NCBI GenBank assembly: GCA_021373115.1
Contig: JAJFTI010000034.1
Location: 99,154 to 163,153 of the forward strand
Origin: Eubacteriales bacterium
GTDB lineage: Bacteria; Bacillota; Clostridia; Christensenellales; CAG-138
DNA length: 64,000 bases
Direction of reading: 5' to 3'
Under the pieces are notes generated by a model. The model saw only the letters and a program-made list of their open reading frames with translations. It was not told the origin of the DNA and made no database searches. The position numbers were made by a program, and so were the translations under genes. Shown in pieces: positions 35,190 through 44,561 of the stretch; the first letter of the stretch is position 1; each line of letters begins with the position of its first letter.

Positions 35190-35726
35190 TCAATCCTCCG
35201 GCTCAATCAGGCCGTAGTTCCCGTCCTTGCGCTTATAGAGTACGTTCATCTGGTTCGTTTCCGCGTTGAGGAATACATAGAACGAGTGGCCGACCATTTC
35301 AATCTGGAGCATGGCCTCCTCCTCGCTCATGGGCTTAATCGCAAACCGCTTTACGCGAACGATTCTGGGCCCTTCCTCTTCCGCGTCTTCGATCTCGCCG
35401 GGATAACGCGACTCAATTTCGCGAACCGCGCCGACGCGCAGGCACTTTTCGAGGCGGGTGCGATGGCGGATGATCTGCTTTTCGAGCTTGTCGAGCACAT
35501 TGTCGATGGAAGCGTACATGTCGCCGGTGATCTCTTCCCCGCGGATCACACCGCCTTCATAGGGAATGGTTACCTCCACAATATGGCGGTTGCGCTCCAC
35601 GGAGAGTGTGACAAACACCTCCGTATCCTGCGGGAAGTACCGCTCGAGCTTGCCCACCTTCTTGTTGACCAGTTCGTCGAGGTAATCGGAGATTTCGAGA
35701 TTTTTTCCTGTAATCGAAATACGCAT
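35190..35726 (-). CDS. hpf: Ribosome hibernation promoting factor, long form
   Basis: 178 aa. The N-terminal S30AE domain (RISITGKNLEISDYLDELVNKKVGKLERYF) binds the 30S channel. A linker joins a C-terminal dimerisation domain (VRVKRFAIKPMSEEEAMLQIEMVGHSFYVFLNAETNQMNVLYKRKDGNYGLIEP) that drives 100S formation. This is the long Gram-positive form. GGAGTGG precedes the ATG. A 13-bp tandem repeat lies upstream. Confidence 0.95.
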   Translation of the reverse strand: MRISITGKNLEISDYLDELVNKKVGKLERYFPQDTEVFVTLSVERNRHIVEVTIPYEGGVIRGEEITGDMYASIDNVLDKLEKQIIRHRTRLEKCLRVGAVREIESRYPGEIEDAEEEGPRIVRVKRFAIKPMSEEEAMLQIEMVGHSFYVFLNAETNQMNVLYKRKDGNYGLIEPED

Positions 35727-35903
35727 GTTACCACTCCTTCTTCGGCAAATTTCTTTGTACTCTGCCTTGCTTTATTATTCGATACAAAGGTGGCTTTTCC
35801 CTGCAACCTCTGTAAACGAATTTTAATAACCTGTGGATTCTTTGTAACATCTTTTCTTAAATTGTACATGTTAAGAATTCGCTCTTCCGTAATAGAATCA
35901 CAG

Positions 35904-35942
35904 ATGAAGTTTTCGAATGAAGTTTTCGAATGAATTTTTCAA
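35904..35942. repeat. Three-copy 13-bp tandem repeat upstream of hpf
   Basis: ATGAAGTTTTCGA repeated twice exactly (35904-35916, 35917-35929), with a third copy carrying two changes (35930-35942). Confidence 0.9.
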
Positions 35943-35977
35943 AGTACTATTCCATCGTTTTTGTCAGGAATAGAAAA

Positions 35978-35998
35978 GCAGCGGAATTGTCCCGCTGC
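35978..35998 (-). terminator. Terminator after guaD
   Basis: GCAGCGG / CCGCTGC stem with a 7-nt loop, then TTTTCTATTCC on the minus strand. Confidence 0.75.
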
Positions 35999-36006
35999 AT
36001 TTCCTG

Positions 36007-37263
36007 TCATTTGATTTTTTGTCCGTTTCCATAGACCGCCGTAATCGCGCGGTCATCCGCCAGATACACCGCGCGTTCAAACCGTTCCTGAACCGACAGC
36101 GTCCTTGCGCTCGGCGGCATCGATGCATCGCTGACCACCACCGCATGCAGCGGGTTCCCCGGCGCAAATCCGTCCCGATCGCCAAAGTATCTTGCTCCCG
36201 CGCTGGTTGCCAGATAATACGCCTCGCCTACGGTCAGAAACGGCTCCGCGCCATCCGTTGCAATTGCGCGCGCTTTGGACATCCGCAAACACCCGGTGAT
36301 TACCTGCAGCATTGGCAGCTGCGCGCCGCCGGCGATATCCGAGCCCAGCGCAAGCCAGACCCCGCGATTCTTCATTTGCCGCACGGGCGCAAACCCGCTG
36401 CAGATATTGATGTTGGAATCCGGGCAATGCACGCAAAGCACGTTGTGATCGATCATGGCCTGCTGCTCCCGCGCGTCGGAATGCACGCAGTGCGCCATGA
36501 TTGTGTGCTCCTTCCACAAACCGTATTTATCGTAGGTTTGCCAGTACTGTTCGCAATCCGGATGCAGGCGCTTGACCAATTCGATCTCTTTATAATTTTC
36601 GCTCAGGTGACTCTGCACATACAATCCGCGCTCTTCGGCGAGTTTACCCAGCCAGCCCATCAGCTCGTTTGTGCAGCTTGGCGTAAAACGCGGCGTCAGG
36701 ATTGGCTTGATTTTTTTGAATTGCGCACATTCCTCCAGCCAGCGCAGTGTTTCGCGCTTGCTCTCCTCCGTCCCTTCCTGGCACTCGCAACTGTCGCGGT
36801 CCATATTCACCTTGCCGGCAAAACCGCCAATCCCCGCGCGCTCCAGCTCTTGCATGAGAATTCGCGTCGCGTCCGCATGCGTGGAAGAATAGATGCAAAC
36901 GCGCGTCGTACCGTTTTTCACCAGTTCGGCGGCGAGCCGCTGATATGTGCCGCGTGCAAAATCGGAATCCGCAAATCGCGCTTCCGTTTTATAGGTATAG
37001 GTTTTGAGCCAGTCCATCAGCGGCAGATCCATGCCCATTCCAAGCATGGGATACTGCGGCGCGTGCAGATGCATGTCGCAAAACCCCTGCAGAATCAGCT
37101 GACCGGAATAATCCGTTACCGGCAGATTTGCGTATTGCTCCGGAAGTGCGGAAAAGACGCCAAGAACAACTCCGTCCTTCGCGGCAAGGTAGCCGTTTTG
37201 CGTGATCGCGGGATCGCCAAAGGTTTTCGCCTCGATTATATTCCCTTTTATCAGTTCGATCAT
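36007..37263 (-). CDS. guaD: Guanine deaminase
   Basis: 418 aa, amidohydrolase superfamily. Metal ligands are in GFCDMHLHAPQYPMLGMGMDLPLMDWL (HxH), LYVQSHLSEN, HTIMAHCVH (H) and LALGSDIAGG (D); the motif block PRFTPSCTNELM is specific to guanine deaminases. Converts guanine to xanthine. Last gene of the hyd-mocA-guaD operon on the minus strand, 49 nt after mocA. Confidence 0.92.
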   Translation of the reverse strand: MIELIKGNIIEAKTFGDPAITQNGYLAAKDGVVLGVFSALPEQYANLPVTDYSGQLILQGFCDMHLHAPQYPMLGMGMDLPLMDWLKTYTYKTEARFADSDFARGTYQRLAAELVKNGTTRVCIYSSTHADATRILMQELERAGIGGFAGKVNMDRDSCECQEGTEESKRETLRWLEECAQFKKIKPILTPRFTPSCTNELMGWLGKLAEERGLYVQSHLSENYKEIELVKRLHPDCEQYWQTYDKYGLWKEHTIMAHCVHSDAREQQAMIDHNVLCVHCPDSNINICSGFAPVRQMKNRGVWLALGSDIAGGAQLPMLQVITGCLRMSKARAIATDGAEPFLTVGEAYYLATSAGARYFGDRDGFAPGNPLHAVVVSDASMPPSARTLSVQERFERAVYLADDRAITAVYGNGQKIK

Positions 37264-37312
37264 TTCGTTACTTCCCGTCGTTTGATTCGATCATCCTCGT
37301 TTTTAACGCCGA

Positions 37313-37885
37313 TTACGCGTCTCGCGTATCCACGTCCTTAAGCTCCCGCGCGGAACCCGCTTCCACCAGCAGCAGCAAATCCGGATACCGGTGAATCACC
37401 GCGCCGCCGCCGATGTCTTCCTTGAGCTGCGTTAAATTTGGGAACATGGAGCGGGGAAAAACCACCGGATTTCCTCGCGTCCCATGATACGACAGGGAAA
37501 CGATGCGCTCCGGATTTTTCGAAAATGTGTCTAGCAGAACGGTCACACTCGCCGGTTCGAGATAGGGCTGGTCCGACACGGCATACAGTATCCCTTCGAG
37601 ATCGGGTTCCATCCGTAAGACCGCTTCCGTCCCGATGGAAACGCTCGTACCCACACCGCGTTCCGGGTCGGAATTGATGACTACGGTAAAACTTCTTTCC
37701 AGCGCAAGCGCCTGAATCTGCGCTTCCCGCGCTTGTGTCACGCAAACGCGCGCCGCGAAAGGAAAATTAGCATAAAGCCTGAGCGCGCGGGTAATCATGG
37801 GCTCGCCCTCAACTTCATACAGCAATTTACTGCCGCCAAAGCGCTTCCCCGCGCCCGCCGCGAGCAGGACGCACCCGGCTTTCAT
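37313..37885 (-). CDS. MobA/MocA-like molybdopterin nucleotidyltransferase
   Basis: 190 aa, NTP-transferase fold. N-terminal motif CVLLAAGAGKRFGGSKLLYEVEGEPMI, then VVINSDPERGVGTSVSIGTEAV and YAVSDQPYLEPASV. This matches the MocA/MobA subset that adds CMP to molybdopterin (giving the MCD cofactor) for xanthine dehydrogenase-type enzymes. Its place next to the xdh genes supports cofactor maturation, not mannose metabolism. It overlaps the hydantoinase stop by 4 nt; no separate ribosome site, so translation is coupled. Confidence 0.82.
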   Translation of the reverse strand: MKAGCVLLAAGAGKRFGGSKLLYEVEGEPMITRALRLYANFPFAARVCVTQAREAQIQALALERSFTVVINSDPERGVGTSVSIGTEAVLRMEPDLEGILYAVSDQPYLEPASVTVLLDTFSKNPERIVSLSYHGTRGNPVVFPRSMFPNLTQLKEDIGGGAVIHRYPDLLLLVEAGSARELKDVDTRDA

Positions 37886-39252
37886 GTGCGGTACCGTTGT
37901 CCGGGTTTGCGGAAGACGAACCGCCCCTTGCCCTCCTGAGCGATTTTCCCGTCCCGAACGACAAGCCTGCCGCCAAGCAGCACGTCCGATATCGAGCCGA
38001 GCACCTTCATTCCTTCGTAGGGCGAATTATCGCAATGGTGCGCGTTGGTGCGGAAGGAGATTGTGCTTTCCCCTTCCGGCTGATAGAGCGTGATGTCCGC
38101 TTCCGCTCCTTCGGCCAAGGAACCGCGATTGGGATACATTCCAAAGAGCTTTGCCGCGTTTTCGCTCAAAAGCGACGCCATCTGCGGCAGCGTAATGCGC
38201 CCTGTTCGTACAGCGTAGGTATAGATTAACTGCGCGCGGTTCTGAACGCCCGCACCGCCGTTCGGCGTTTTACTGAACTCGCCGCCGCCGAGCGCCTTTT
38301 GGCTCATCATGAACGAGCAGTGGTCGGTGCCAATCACGTCGATCTCCCCGGACGTCATTGCCGAAAGCAGCGCATCCCCGTCCGCACGCTTGCGCAACGG
38401 CGGGGACATGATATATTTCTCCGCGTCCGGCTCGGCATACCTTGTATCGTCCAGAACCAGATACTGCGGGCAGGTTTCGAGATAGACTTCCTGGCCCCTC
38501 CGGCGAGCTCTCCGCGCTTCCTCCAAACCTTCTTGGGTCGAGAGATGCACAACCCAAACGGGCGAATGCGCAAGCTGGCCAATTCGCATGAGCCGTGAAA
38601 CCGCCTCCGCTTCCACCTCGTTTGGCCGCGAGAGCGGGTGCCCCAAGGGTGAGCGCATGCCGACGCTGTTGAGCTCATGTATACGCTCGTTTAAAATATC
38701 GTAGTTTTCGCAGTGTACGCCCGCGATGCACCCGAGCGCCGCCATATGTTTCAGCGCGGCGTAGATCTCGCCGTCGTTGAGGCGCATGGCGTCGTAAACC
38801 ATGTACATTTTGAAGGACGTAACCCCCTGCGCCACCATACGCTCCACTTCGGCGGCGTGCTCGCCGTTCCATTCGGAAATCGCCATATGGAATCCATAGT
38901 TGCAGCTCGAACCCTGCGCCTTCTTCTGCCACAGGTCAAAGGCATCCTGCATGGTCATGCCGTGGTCCTGTGTGGCAAAATCGAGCACGGTGGTTGTGCC
39001 GCCCAGAATCGCCGCGCGCGTACCGGTCACGAAATTATCCGCCGTGACGGTGACCCCCAGATCGAGATCAAAGTGCGTATGCGTATCGATGAATCCCGCA
39101 AAAACAAGTTTGCCGCGCGCGTCGATTATTTCGTCCGCGGTTTCCGCCAAGTCAGGCGCGATTCGTTTGATAAAACCATTCTCTACAAGCAGATCCGCCT
39201 GCTCTATCCCCGTGCTCCGAACGAGTGACCCGTTTTGAATGAGCGTCCGCAT
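37882..39252 (-). CDS. Dihydropyrimidinase/hydantoinase-family amidohydrolase
   Basis: 456 aa. The metal centre is complete: FAGFIDTHTHFDLDLG (HxH), SFKMYMVYDA (carboxylated Lys), VHCENYD, WVVHLS and GTDHCSF (Asp). LETCPQYLVLDDTRY and NAHHCDNSPYEGMKVLG are typical of dihydropyrimidinases. It hydrolyses cyclic amides; in this purine island a hydantoin-like or ring-opened purine is a possible substrate. First gene of the minus operon. Confidence 0.88.
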   Translation of the reverse strand: MRTLIQNGSLVRSTGIEQADLLVENGFIKRIAPDLAETADEIIDARGKLVFAGFIDTHTHFDLDLGVTVTADNFVTGTRAAILGGTTTVLDFATQDHGMTMQDAFDLWQKKAQGSSCNYGFHMAISEWNGEHAAEVERMVAQGVTSFKMYMVYDAMRLNDGEIYAALKHMAALGCIAGVHCENYDILNERIHELNSVGMRSPLGHPLSRPNEVEAEAVSRLMRIGQLAHSPVWVVHLSTQEGLEEARRARRRGQEVYLETCPQYLVLDDTRYAEPDAEKYIMSPPLRKRADGDALLSAMTSGEIDVIGTDHCSFMMSQKALGGGEFSKTPNGGAGVQNRAQLIYTYAVRTGRITLPQMASLLSENAAKLFGMYPNRGSLAEGAEADITLYQPEGESTISFRTNAHHCDNSPYEGMKVLGSISDVLLGGRLVVRDGKIAQEGKGRFVFRKPGQRYRT

Positions 39253-39402
39253 ATGTAATCCTGCCTCTCTTTTTCAAATGCATAAGGTCGAGTGAACACC
39301 GCTGGATATCGGAAGTGCGCATTCGTTATTTTCCCCAAAGATTACGGGCTTTTTTCTGAACCTATTATTATTTTAGCACAGAAGAAAGTTATTGGAAAGT
39401 AT

Positions 39403-39430
39403 TTGCATCTAACAATCTTTATGCTATACT
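39403..39430 (+). promoter_or_regulatory. Promoter of the ade-xdh operon
   Basis: TTGCAT (39403-39408), 16-nt spacer, TATACT (39425-39430), 22 nt ahead of the ade ATG. Confidence 0.6.
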
Positions 39431-39452
39431 AACAAAAAGGTGGGTGAGCATT

Positions 39453-41156
39453 ATGCAAAAGTCACGAATCCGCGCCGCCATCCTGAACGCGGCCAATCGG
39501 AATGCCGCTCTTGTCATAAAAAACGCAAAAATCGTAAATGTTTTTACCGAAGAAATCATCGAAGGCGACGTCGCCATGCGCGACGGGATTATCATTGGCG
39601 TCGGTTCCTATACCGGCAGAGCGGAGATCGACGCAAAGGGCGCATATCTCTGCCCCGGCCTGATCGACGGGCATGTGCACATCGAATCCTCCATGGCGCA
39701 TCCTTCCCGTTTTGCAAACGTCATTCTCGACAAAGGTACGACCTCCATCATTGCCGACCCGCATGAGATTGCGAATGTCTGCGGCGCGGACGGAATTCAA
39801 TATATGCTCGATCAAACGGAATGGCTTCCCCTTTCCGTTTTTGTTATGGTGCCCTCCTGCGTGCCCTGCACCGCGTTTGAAACGAGCGGCGCCAAGCTGA
39901 CCGCGCGCGACATGGAGCCCTTCATCAGCCACCCGCGCGTGCTCGGGCTCGGCGAGGTAATGGACTATGTTGCAACCGTGGAAGGCGACGGTGAAATGCT
40001 CGACAAGCTGCATCTCTTCCGCCATTACCCGATCGACGGACACGCGCCCGCGCTGTCGGGCGACGCGCTGAACGCCTACTGCGTCGCGGGGCCGCACACC
40101 GACCATGAATGCATCACCTATGAGGAGGTGCAGGAAAAACTTCGCAAGGGTCTGCACATCCACCTGCGCCTTGGCTCCGCAAATCGCGGCGTTGAAGATA
40201 TTATGAAGCAGATCGCGGATAACCACCTGCCTACGCGGCGGATGAGCTTCTGCACGGACGACAAGCACCTTGCCGATATACGCGAGGAAGGACACATCAA
40301 CTATATCATCCGCCGCGCGGTAGCAAACGGCATCTCTCCGATTCACGCAATCCAAATGGCAACCATCAACACGGCGGACGCATACGGCATCCGCCATTAT
40401 GGCGCGGTTGCGCCGGGATACCGCGCGGACTTCGTTGTATTTGACAATCTGAAGGATTTTAATCCGCGTTTTGTGATTACGGATGGCAAGCTCTTTGAAC
40501 CAAGCGTGGACACGCATATCAAACCCGACCCGAAAATCTACAACAGTGTGCACCTTGCCCCGCGCAAGCCCGATGTGTTCCGCCTGCCGATCTTTGGAAA
40601 AGCGAATATCATCCGGCTCATTCCAAAGGAACTCGTCACCGCGCTGGACACGGAAGAGGTCTATACGGAAAATGGCTGCTTCGTGCCAAAGAACGGCCTG
40701 CTCAAGCTCGCCGTGCTGGAGCGCCACCATGCCTCCGGCCGCGTTGGATTAGGCATTCTGCGCGGATTTCAAATTGAAAACGGCGCAATCGCAACCACGG
40801 TTGGACACGACTCGCATAACCTGATCGTCGTTGGGGACAACGACGCGGATATGCTCCAGGCGGTTAACGTGCTCGAGGAATGCGGCGGAGGATACGCGGT
40901 CGTCCGCAACGGCGAAACGCTGGCCAAGCTCACGCTCTCGGTCGCGGGGCTTATGAGCGACGCGCCGCTGGATGTGATTCTCAAGCACCAGCGCGAGCTT
41001 GCCGACGCGGCGGCGGCGCTCGGAATCCATACGGACAGCGACCCGTTTATAACGCTCTCGTTCCTCGCGCTGCCGGTCATACCGGACGTCCGCCTGACGG
41101 ATATGGGTCTCTTTGACGTAACAAAGATGGAGTTTTTTAACAAGGTGAATCAATAG
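39453..41156 (+). CDS. ade: Adenine deaminase
   Basis: 567 aa, close to the usual AdeC length. Metal-site motifs GLIDGHVHIESSMAHPSRFANV, DPHEIANVCG and FCTDDKHLADI; the C-terminal block VGHDSHNLIVVGDN is characteristic. Converts adenine to hypoxanthine. Start: ATG at 39453 after AAGGTGG; a GTG at 39444 is too close to that site. First gene of the plus-strand arm; xdhA follows after 219 nt. Confidence 0.95.
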   Translation: MQKSRIRAAILNAANRNAALVIKNAKIVNVFTEEIIEGDVAMRDGIIIGVGSYTGRAEIDAKGAYLCPGLIDGHVHIESSMAHPSRFANVILDKGTTSIIADPHEIANVCGADGIQYMLDQTEWLPLSVFVMVPSCVPCTAFETSGAKLTARDMEPFISHPRVLGLGEVMDYVATVEGDGEMLDKLHLFRHYPIDGHAPALSGDALNAYCVAGPHTDHECITYEEVQEKLRKGLHIHLRLGSANRGVEDIMKQIADNHLPTRRMSFCTDDKHLADIREEGHINYIIRRAVANGISPIHAIQMATINTADAYGIRHYGAVAPGYRADFVVFDNLKDFNPRFVITDGKLFEPSVDTHIKPDPKIYNSVHLAPRKPDVFRLPIFGKANIIRLIPKELVTALDTEEVYTENGCFVPKNGLLKLAVLERHHASGRVGLGILRGFQIENGAIATTVGHDSHNLIVVGDNDADMLQAVNVLEECGGGYAVVRNGETLAKLTLSVAGLMSDAPLDVILKHQRELADAAAALGIHTDSDPFITLSFLALPVIPDVRLTDMGLFDVTKMEFFNKVNQ

Positions 41157-41213
41157 TATCCCGATAAACACATTATATAATATATGTTGTTTATTTTGTG
41201 ATATTCCCGTAGC

Positions 41214-41227
41214 GTTTTCATGAAAAC
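41214..41227. promoter_or_regulatory. 14-bp palindrome upstream of xdhA
   Basis: GTTTTCATGAAAAC, perfect palindrome in the 219-nt gap between ade and xdhA, about 30 nt after a TATAAT-like stretch (41174-41179). Possible operator. Confidence 0.35.
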
Positions 41228-41375
41228 CCTGTTTTCATCCATTCCAGAATGTATGATAAGCATGGGTTCGTATACGTTTTCGATAACGTACCGCAGACTC
41301 GATTTCACGGATTTCCTATCGCGGGCGGCAGACCGCACCGCCGCCGCGTTTCGGCACCACAAACAGGAGGGTAAT

Positions 41376-43661
41376 ATGGTAGTTGGAAAAAGCGTCAAAC
41401 GCGTAGACGCATTCGACAAGGTAACGGGGCGCGCCCGCTATACGGACGACCTTGTCGACAAAAGCGCGCTGATCGTAAAAATCTGTCACTCGACCATTGC
41501 GCACGGCATGGTCAAATCCATTGACAAAAGCGAGGCGGAAAAGATTGCAGGCGTCGTGAAGATCCTCACGTGCTTTGACGTGCCCGACCGCCCCTTCCCC
41601 ACGGCCGGTCACCCCTGGTCAACCGATCCGCACCATCAGGACGTTGCCGACCGTCTGCTGCTGAATCGGCATGTTCGCTATTACGGGGACGATATCGCCG
41701 TTGTCATTGCCGAGGATGAAGTAACGGCGGAACAAGGCGTACGCGCGCTCAAGGTGGAGTACGAGGAATTTTCTTTCGTGCTTGATCCGCAAGAAGCAAT
41801 GAAGGACGGCGCGCCGCTGCTGCACGAGAAATTTAAGAATAACATTCTCGCGCATACCGGTTACGAAGTCGGCAATTACGAAGAAGCGATACTGGAGCCC
41901 GGGCTTGTAAAAATCGAGGGTTGGTATGATACTCCCACCGTCCAGCACTGCCATATTGAGAACCATATCTGCTATGCCGAGGAACAAAGCGGTAAAATCG
42001 TGATTGTTTCAAGCACGCAGATTCCGCATATCGTACGCCGTATCTGCGGGCAGGCGCTGGGGCTCCCCTGGGGCAGCGTACGCCTGATCAAGCCCTATAT
42101 CGGCGGCGGGTTCGGCAACAAGCAGGATGCGCTCTACGAGCCGCTCTGCGGTTATTGCTGTCAGCAGGTCGGCGGCCGTCTCGTGAAACTTGACGTCAGC
42201 CGCGAGGAAACCTTTGTCAGCAACCGCGTTCGCCACGCGATTCGCTACCATATTATCACCTTTGCGCGGCCGGACGGTCGTTTCGTCGCGCGGCGCATGG
42301 AGGCGTTTTCGAATCAGGGCGCTTACGCAAGCCACGGCCACGGCATCGTCGCCAAGGGTGCAAGCGCATTTAAGCAGATCTATGTGGACGACAAAGCCAC
42401 CAAGGTTGACGCATATACCATCTTTACCAACACCCCCGCCTCCGGCGCGATGCGCGCCTACGGCATTCCGCAGGTATCGTTTGCCATCGAGAGCAATGTA
42501 GAAGACGCGGCGGAGATTCTCGGCATCGACTCGCTGAAGCTCCGCCAGATGAATATGATGCCCGTTGGCTACAAGGATGATTTCACGAAGAACATCAACT
42601 ATTTCGACAGTCTGAACCAATGCATCGCCAAAGGCAAAGCCTATATCGACTACGAGCGCAAGCACGCGGAGTACGCCAAGCAGACCGGTCCGATCCGCAG
42701 GGGCGTCGGCATGGCGATCTTCTGGTACAACACCGCGGTCTGGCCCATTTCACTGGAAGCCTCGAGCTGCCGCATGGTCATGAATCAGGACGGATCGGTG
42801 CAGTTTGAAATTGCGGAAACGGAGATCGGTCAGGGCGCGGACACCGCCTTTGCGCAGATGGTTGCGGATACGGTCGGCGTTCCGTTTGAAAAGGTGCATG
42901 TTATGTCAACGCAGGACACGGACATTACCCCGTTCGGTACGGGCGCTTACGCTTCCCGCCAGACATACGTTGCCGGTTTCGCCATTCATCAAATCGGTAC
43001 GCAGCTAAAAAACAAGGTGCTCAACTACGCTTCCTACCTGACGGGCAAGCCAGCTGACGTGCTCGACCTGGTCGATGGAATCGTGATTGACAAATCAACC
43101 AAAGAACCGCTGATGCCGATTGACGAGCTTGCAACCACCGCGCTCTACTCCCTCGATCAGGCGGAGCAATTCAGCGCCGAAGGCACGACCCAGATCAAGA
43201 GCAATGCCTATTCGTTCGGTTGCGGATTTGTCGAGGTCGAGGTGGATATTCCAATGTGCAAGGTCACGCTGCTCAAAATGATCAACGTGCATGACTGCGG
43301 CAGGCTGATCAATCCTCAGCTTGCCGAAGCGCAGGTGCACGGCGGCATGAGCATGGCCATCGGTTATGGCATGGGAGAGCAGCTGCTCTTTGACCCGAAA
43401 ACCGGTAAGCCGCTCAACAACAATCTGCTCGATTATAAACTCTGCACCATGATGGATCACCCCGATCTGAAGGCGGAGTTCGTCGAGAATTTTGAGCCGA
43501 CCAGCCCCTTTGGCACCAAGGCGCTTGGCGAACCGCCCACCTGCCCCGGCGCGCCGGCGATTCGCAACGCGATTTTCAACGCAACGGGCGTATCGATCAA
43601 TCAAACGCCAATGACGCCGCATGTCCTCTTTGCCCGTTTCAAAGAGGACGGCCTTTTATAA
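41376..43661 (+). CDS. xdhA: Xanthine dehydrogenase-type molybdenum subunit
   Basis: 761 aa, large Mo-binding subunit. GRARYTDDLVDKSAL at the start, YIGGGFGNKQDALYEP (Mo-cofactor site), FEIAETEIGQGADTAFAQM (the GQG molybdopterin loop), and GTKALGEPPTCPGAPAIRNA, where the catalytic Glu lies (GEPP). Oxidises hypoxanthine/xanthine or another N-heterocycle. AGGAGGG precedes the ATG at 41376; the upstream in-frame stretch (41220) lacks a ribosome site. Operon with two small subunits. Confidence 0.93.
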   Translation: MVVGKSVKRVDAFDKVTGRARYTDDLVDKSALIVKICHSTIAHGMVKSIDKSEAEKIAGVVKILTCFDVPDRPFPTAGHPWSTDPHHQDVADRLLLNRHVRYYGDDIAVVIAEDEVTAEQGVRALKVEYEEFSFVLDPQEAMKDGAPLLHEKFKNNILAHTGYEVGNYEEAILEPGLVKIEGWYDTPTVQHCHIENHICYAEEQSGKIVIVSSTQIPHIVRRICGQALGLPWGSVRLIKPYIGGGFGNKQDALYEPLCGYCCQQVGGRLVKLDVSREETFVSNRVRHAIRYHIITFARPDGRFVARRMEAFSNQGAYASHGHGIVAKGASAFKQIYVDDKATKVDAYTIFTNTPASGAMRAYGIPQVSFAIESNVEDAAEILGIDSLKLRQMNMMPVGYKDDFTKNINYFDSLNQCIAKGKAYIDYERKHAEYAKQTGPIRRGVGMAIFWYNTAVWPISLEASSCRMVMNQDGSVQFEIAETEIGQGADTAFAQMVADTVGVPFEKVHVMSTQDTDITPFGTGAYASRQTYVAGFAIHQIGTQLKNKVLNYASYLTGKPADVLDLVDGIVIDKSTKEPLMPIDELATTALYSLDQAEQFSAEGTTQIKSNAYSFGCGFVEVEVDIPMCKVTLLKMINVHDCGRLINPQLAEAQVHGGMSMAIGYGMGEQLLFDPKTGKPLNNNLLDYKLCTMMDHPDLKAEFVENFEPTSPFGTKALGEPPTCPGAPAIRNAIFNATGVSINQTPMTPHVLFARFKEDGLL

Positions 43662-43679
43662 GAATAGGAGCTGACGAAC

Positions 43680-44561
43680 ATGTACGATTTTTCCGCATTA
43701 TACGAAGCAACCAGCGTGCAAAACGCCGTGGAGCTCATGCAGGCACACCCGTCGGCCGTTCTGATCGCCGGCGGCAGCGATGTGTTGATTAAAATGCGCG
43801 AGGGCAAGCTCGCTGGCGCGGAGCTCATCAGCATCTATAAGCTCGACGAGCTGCGCGAGGTCACAATGGATCCGGACGGCGCGCTGCGCATCGGACCCAT
43901 GACAAGTTTCTCCCACGCGACAAACAGTCCTATGCTGCAGAAATACATGCCCGTGCTTGGCGAATCGGCGGATACCGCGGGCGGCCCGCAGCTAAGGAGC
44001 ATCGGCACCCTCGGCGGCACCATCTGCACCGGGGTGACCAGCGCGGACACCGCGTCCACGCAGGTTGCCTACGACGCGGTGCTGGAAATCACAAGCGTAT
44101 CCGGCATACGTAAGCTGAGCATTCACGACTTTTACAAAGGACCCGGCAAGGTGGATCTGCAGCCGGGCGAACTGCTGACGGCGATTCTGATTCCGAAGGA
44201 GAGCTATGAGAACTGCTTCGGTTATTACATTAAATACGCTATGCGCAACGCGATGGATATCGCGACCATCGGCTGCTCCGTCAACGTTGTGCTCAGCCCG
44301 GATCGAAAAACGATCCGGCGCATGCGCATTGCCTATGGCGTCGCGGGGCCGGTGCCCATGCGGGCCCGCACCGCCGAGGCCGCGCTGAACGGAATGCCGG
44401 TTGGCGAAGCCGCGATTGCCGCCATTGGCGAAGAAGTGCTCAAGGATGTGAACCCGCGCACAAGCTGGCGCGCGAGCGCGGAATTCCGCAAGCAGATCAT
44501 CAGTGAGACCGCGCGCCGCGGATTAAAAGCCGCGATTGAACGTGCAGGAGGTGTGTTCTAA
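43680..44561 (+). CDS. xdhB: FAD-binding subunit of xanthine dehydrogenase
   Basis: 293 aa, CO-dehydrogenase flavoprotein type. N-terminal FAD site AVLIAGGSDVLIKMREGKLAGAELISI, then GGPQLRSIGTLGGTICTGVTSADTA. The C-terminal CO_deh_flav_C domain follows. It passes electrons from the FeS subunit to an acceptor. TAGGAG precedes the ATG. The stop overlaps the xdhC start by one base. Confidence 0.93.
   Translation: MYDFSALYEATSVQNAVELMQAHPSAVLIAGGSDVLIKMREGKLAGAELISIYKLDELREVTMDPDGALRIGPMTSFSHATNSPMLQKYMPVLGESADTAGGPQLRSIGTLGGTICTGVTSADTASTQVAYDAVLEITSVSGIRKLSIHDFYKGPGKVDLQPGELLTAILIPKESYENCFGYYIKYAMRNAMDIATIGCSVNVVLSPDRKTIRRMRIAYGVAGPVPMRARTAEAALNGMPVGEAAIAAIGEEVLKDVNPRTSWRASAEFRKQIISETARRGLKAAIERAGGVF

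Noticed and set aside
39253..39452. Purine riboswitch upstream of ade or hyd
   Set aside because: Leader of ade is only about 15-22 nt past the -10, and no TATA/three-way-junction pattern is seen in either direction.
41220..41375. Longer start for xdhA
   Set aside because: AGGAGGG lies right before the ATG at 41376 and homology begins there.
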